NCBI GenBank assembly: GCA_024278055.1
Contig: JAJRTY010000024.1
Coordinates: 17,744 to 81,743, forward strand
Source: Alphaproteobacteria bacterium
GTDB lineage: Bacteria; Pseudomonadota; Alphaproteobacteria; Rhizobiales; JAJFHR01
Direction: 5' to 3'
Length of the DNA: 64,000 bases
Under the pieces are notes generated by a model that was not told where the DNA came from, did not search any database, and saw nothing but the letters and a program-made list of their open reading frames with translations. This document shows, one piece after another, positions 60,499-64,000 of this stretch; within the stretch, counting starts at the first letter, position 1; each line of letters starts with the position of its first letter. A program made the translations under genes and the position numbers.

Positions 60499-61485
60499 AT
60501 GAACCTCTTTTCTCCTTCCACCGCCCCCCTGGCGGTCACCGTGCTGATTTTACCGGATTGTTCGATGATGTCGGTTGCCTGCACACTGGATCCCATGCGT
60601 GCAGCAAACCGGCTGGCACCAACACCCGTGTTCCAGTGGCATATTCAAACCCTTGATGGTCATGCGGTTGAAATGACCTGCGGGCTGCCGATAGTCGCGC
60701 AATCCGCCTTTGGCGAAAAAACCGATACAACGATTGCCGACAACCGGATCTTGATCATAATTGCCGGTTTTGACAGCGATCAGCACGCGCAAAAAAATAC
60801 AGTCGCCCGATTGGCCCGGCTCGCCTCAAACTTTGATTTTGTCGGTGGTATTGAAGCAGGTAGTTGGCTGATGGCCCGGGCCGGACTGCTCAATGGCCAC
60901 AAGGCGACCACCCACTGGGAAGACCTCGAGGATTTTGCTGCCGCCTATCCTCAAATAGAGGTAATTCCCGACAGGTTTGTTGTTGACCGTCGTTGTTTCA
61001 CCACCGGTGGGGCCTCTCCCACTTTTGATTTCATGTTGCATCTGATCCGCAAACGCCACGGTGCCGCCTTCGCCATGGAGGTAGCCAGTGTTTTTATCTA
61101 CGATCAAACATATCCTTCAACCCAGCCGCAACCCCTGGTCTCTCTTGGCCGCCTGCAGGTGATGGAGCCCCGGGTTGCCGCCGCCATCAGAATTATGGAA
61201 GACCATCTCGATGAGCCGGTATCCCCACAGGAGATTGCGCGATTGCTACAGATTTCGGTTCGCCTGCTGGAGGTTTTATTTAAGTCAGCCTTACAATTTT
61301 CACCCGGCCGCTATTATCGCCATTTGCGCCTGCAGGCAGCCAGGCGGTTAATCATTGATACCCGGCTTTCTGTCCTGGAAATTGCCCTCAGAACCGGCTT
61401 TGGATCAACTTCCGCCTTTTCCCGCGCCTTCAAAAAACAGTTTGGCCACAGCCCGGACAACTGGCGCAAACTCAATGCTGCTTGA
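60499..61485 (+). CDS. GlxA-family AraC transcriptional regulator (CdhR-like)
   Basis: DJ-1/PfpI-like N-terminus; AraC HTH LEIALRTGFGSTSAFSRAFKKQFGHSPDNWRK. Confidence 0.9.
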   Translation: MNLFSPSTAPLAVTVLILPDCSMMSVACTLDPMRAANRLAPTPVFQWHIQTLDGHAVEMTCGLPIVAQSAFGEKTDTTIADNRILIIIAGFDSDQHAQKNTVARLARLASNFDFVGGIEAGSWLMARAGLLNGHKATTHWEDLEDFAAAYPQIEVIPDRFVVDRRCFTTGGASPTFDFMLHLIRKRHGAAFAMEVASVFIYDQTYPSTQPQPLVSLGRLQVMEPRVAAAIRIMEDHLDEPVSPQEIARLLQISVRLLEVLFKSALQFSPGRYYRHLRLQAARRLIIDTRLSVLEIALRTGFGSTSAFSRAFKKQFGHSPDNWRKLNAA

Positions 61486-61561
61486 TCGAATCGAAGCCAT
61501 TTTTAAACTGGCCGTTAAATATTTGGCTATTTGACCACTTTAGCACTATATAACGGCTATT

Positions 61562-62437
61562 ATGGATGAAACCGGCGATCATATCCCCTTTCGCAAGATG
61601 AACGGACTTGGCAACGACTTTGTCGTGCTTGATGCACGCAACCGTACCATCCCTATGAATGACACTATCGCCGCAGCCATTTCCAACCGCCAGACCGGTA
61701 TTGGCTGCGATCAGTTGATCATCATTGAAACCGACACTCATGCCGATGCCTTCATGCGTATTCACAACTCCAGTGGCGGCGAAGTCGATGCCTGCGGCAA
61801 TGCCACACGGTGCATCGGTGACATTTTGATGAGTGAAAATGATGCATCGTCTGTCACCATCAGGACAAATGCCGGATTGTTGTTGTGCAGCCGTGCTGCT
61901 GAACCCGATATGATTACCGCCGACATGGGCTCACCGAAACTGCTCTGGGATCAAATCCCCATTGCCGAGGAAATGGACACCCGTCAGATTGAATTGCAGA
62001 TCGGACCGATAGATGATCCCATCCTGCACAGCCCCGGCGTCGTTAATGTCGGCAATCCCCATTGTATTTTCTGGGTTGATGATGTGGAAGCTTACGATCT
62101 TGCAAACATCGGCCCCATGCTCGAACATCACCCCATATTTCCCGAGCGCGCCAATATCTCTCTCGCCCATGTCACCTCGCCCGAAGACATAACACTCAAA
62201 GTCTGGGAGCGCGGCGTCGGCCTTACCAAAGCCTGTGGCTCGGCTGCCTGTGCTGTTGTGGTTGCAGCTGCACGCAAAGGTCTCACACAGCGCAAAGCCA
62301 TGGTTCATCTTCCCGGCGGGCCTTTATTGATTGAATGGCGCGAAGGCGACGACCATATTTTAATGTCCGGACCTTACGAATATGAATTTGAGGGTACTTT
62401 GCCGAACACGATTTTTAACGCCACGGTGAACTCATGA
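61562..62437 (+). CDS. dapF: Diaminopimelate epimerase
   Basis: FRKMNGLGNDFVVLDAR, VDACGNATRC, TKACGSAACAVVVAA. Confidence 0.95.
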   Translation: MDETGDHIPFRKMNGLGNDFVVLDARNRTIPMNDTIAAAISNRQTGIGCDQLIIIETDTHADAFMRIHNSSGGEVDACGNATRCIGDILMSENDASSVTIRTNAGLLLCSRAAEPDMITADMGSPKLLWDQIPIAEEMDTRQIELQIGPIDDPILHSPGVVNVGNPHCIFWVDDVEAYDLANIGPMLEHHPIFPERANISLAHVTSPEDITLKVWERGVGLTKACGSAACAVVVAAARKGLTQRKAMVHLPGGPLLIEWREGDDHILMSGPYEYEFEGTLPNTIFNATVNS

Positions 62438-63701
62438 ACGCACCTGTTAAAACACCGGAAATCATAACCTTTGGCTGCCGCCTCAATTCATACGAATCAG
62501 AGGTTATGCGCGAACACGCAGCCTCCAGCGGCCTTGATAATGCAATTATTTTCAATACTTGTGCCGTTACCGCTGAAGCCGAGCGCCAAGCACGCCAGGC
62601 GATCAGAAAAGCCCGGCGCAAAGATCCTGACGCCAGAATAATCGTCACCGGCTGTGCCGCCCAGATCAACCCGGAATCTTTTGCTGAAATGCCCGAGGTA
62701 GACAATGTGCTTGGCAATGAGGAAAAGCTCGATGCAAGTGCTTACCGGTTTCCTGATTTTGGCATATCGGCAAGTGAGAAAATCAAAGTCAACGACATTA
62801 TGTCGGTTACTGAGACCGCCGGTCATCTGATCAGCTCATTTGCCGCGCGCGCGCGCGCCTTTGTGCAAATCCAGAACGGCTGCGATCACAGATGTACTTT
62901 TTGCATCATCCCCTTTGGCCGCGGTAATTCGCGCTCCGTCCCCATAGGGGTGATCATAGAGCAGATCAAAAAGCTCATGGACAACGGCTACCGGGAAATC
63001 GTCTTGACCGGGGTTGACATCACTTCGTACGGCGCTGATCTCCCCGGAACCCCAAGTCTGGGAAAACTGATCCAGACCATACTCAACCAGATCCCGGATT
63101 TACCCAGATTGCGACTGTCATCAATTGATTCAGTCGAGATTGATCAGGCATTGCTGGATTGTTTTGCCGATACCCGCCTGATGCCGCACCTGCATCTGTC
63201 GTTGCAATCCGGTGATAATATGATTTTGAAGCGCATGAAACGACGCCACCTGCGCGATCATTCAATCCGTTTTTGCCAGGATATATTAAAGCTGCGACCG
63301 GACATGGTCTTTGGTGCCGATCTGATTGCCGGTTTTCCAACCGAAACCGACGAGATGTTTGCCAATACGCTTTTGCTGGTTGATGAGTGCGATCTGACCT
63401 TCCTGCACGTTTTTCCCTATTCTGCCCGCGCGGGAACACCGGCTGCCAGAATGCCTCAGGTTGATGGCGCAACCATCAAAAAGCGTGCCAAAACCTTGAG
63501 AGACAAGGGCGAAACAGCCCTCAACAGGCGGGCGCAAATGTTGGACGGCACCAAAGCCGACGTTCTGATTGAAACAGAATACAGCGGCCGCACCCAGCAT
63601 TTCATGGCCGTCAAACTGGCAGACAAAGCAACACCCGGTGAATTGATACGTGTCCTGCTTCACTGTAATGATAGCCAACAACTTCAAGGGCGGCTGGCTG
63701 A

Positions 63702-63705
<4 letters not shown>
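62434..63705 (+). CDS. mtaB: tRNA (t6A37) methylthiotransferase MtaB
   Basis: [36 protein letters not shown] radical SAM CxxxCxxC. Confidence 0.93.

Positions 63706-64000
<295 letters not shown>

Noticed and set aside
62844-62858. (CG)n run in mtaB
   Set aside because: Short, coding (AARARAF) and unremarkable in a GC-tending gene.

Overview
The window is a gene-dense chromosomal segment from an alphaproteobacterium-like genome (lineage inferred from gene content, not tested). In order it holds: a sox thiosulfate-oxidation locus (soxF-like, D, C, B, A, Z, Y, X on the minus strand; soxS, soxR, soxT on the plus strand) with two MBL-fold hydrolases; a polyamine uptake and gamma-glutamyl-polyamine catabolism operon under a divergent GntR/FCD regulator; an acetyltransferase/ATP-grasp/FemAB-like/flippase cluster; a Met-rich protein module divergent from a two-component system whose sensor is also Met-rich; narKGHJI nitrate respiration genes; a second ATP-grasp/flippase operon with Ldh- and RraA-family genes; a glycerol-type ABC transporter (glpVSTPQU-like); a carnitine/gamma-butyrobetaine catabolism cluster with a divergent GlxA/AraC regulator; and dapF, mtaB and an ftsY start ending in a long GAGCCT microsatellite. 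The most unusual observations are: (1) three otherwise intact conserved genes (potA/G-like, narH, acyl-CoA dehydrogenase) each carry one in-frame TAA where Glu is expected; (2) a Met-rich module with paired GTTACA palindromes; (3) two ATP-grasp plus flippase clusters with no pathway I can name; (4) a shared ATATTCGAATAT palindrome at three sox-locus intergenic sites; (5) soxC broken at two homopolymers. No CRISPR array, rRNA, tRNA or transposase was recognised. All calls come from reading the sequence and from family knowledge; no database search was run.
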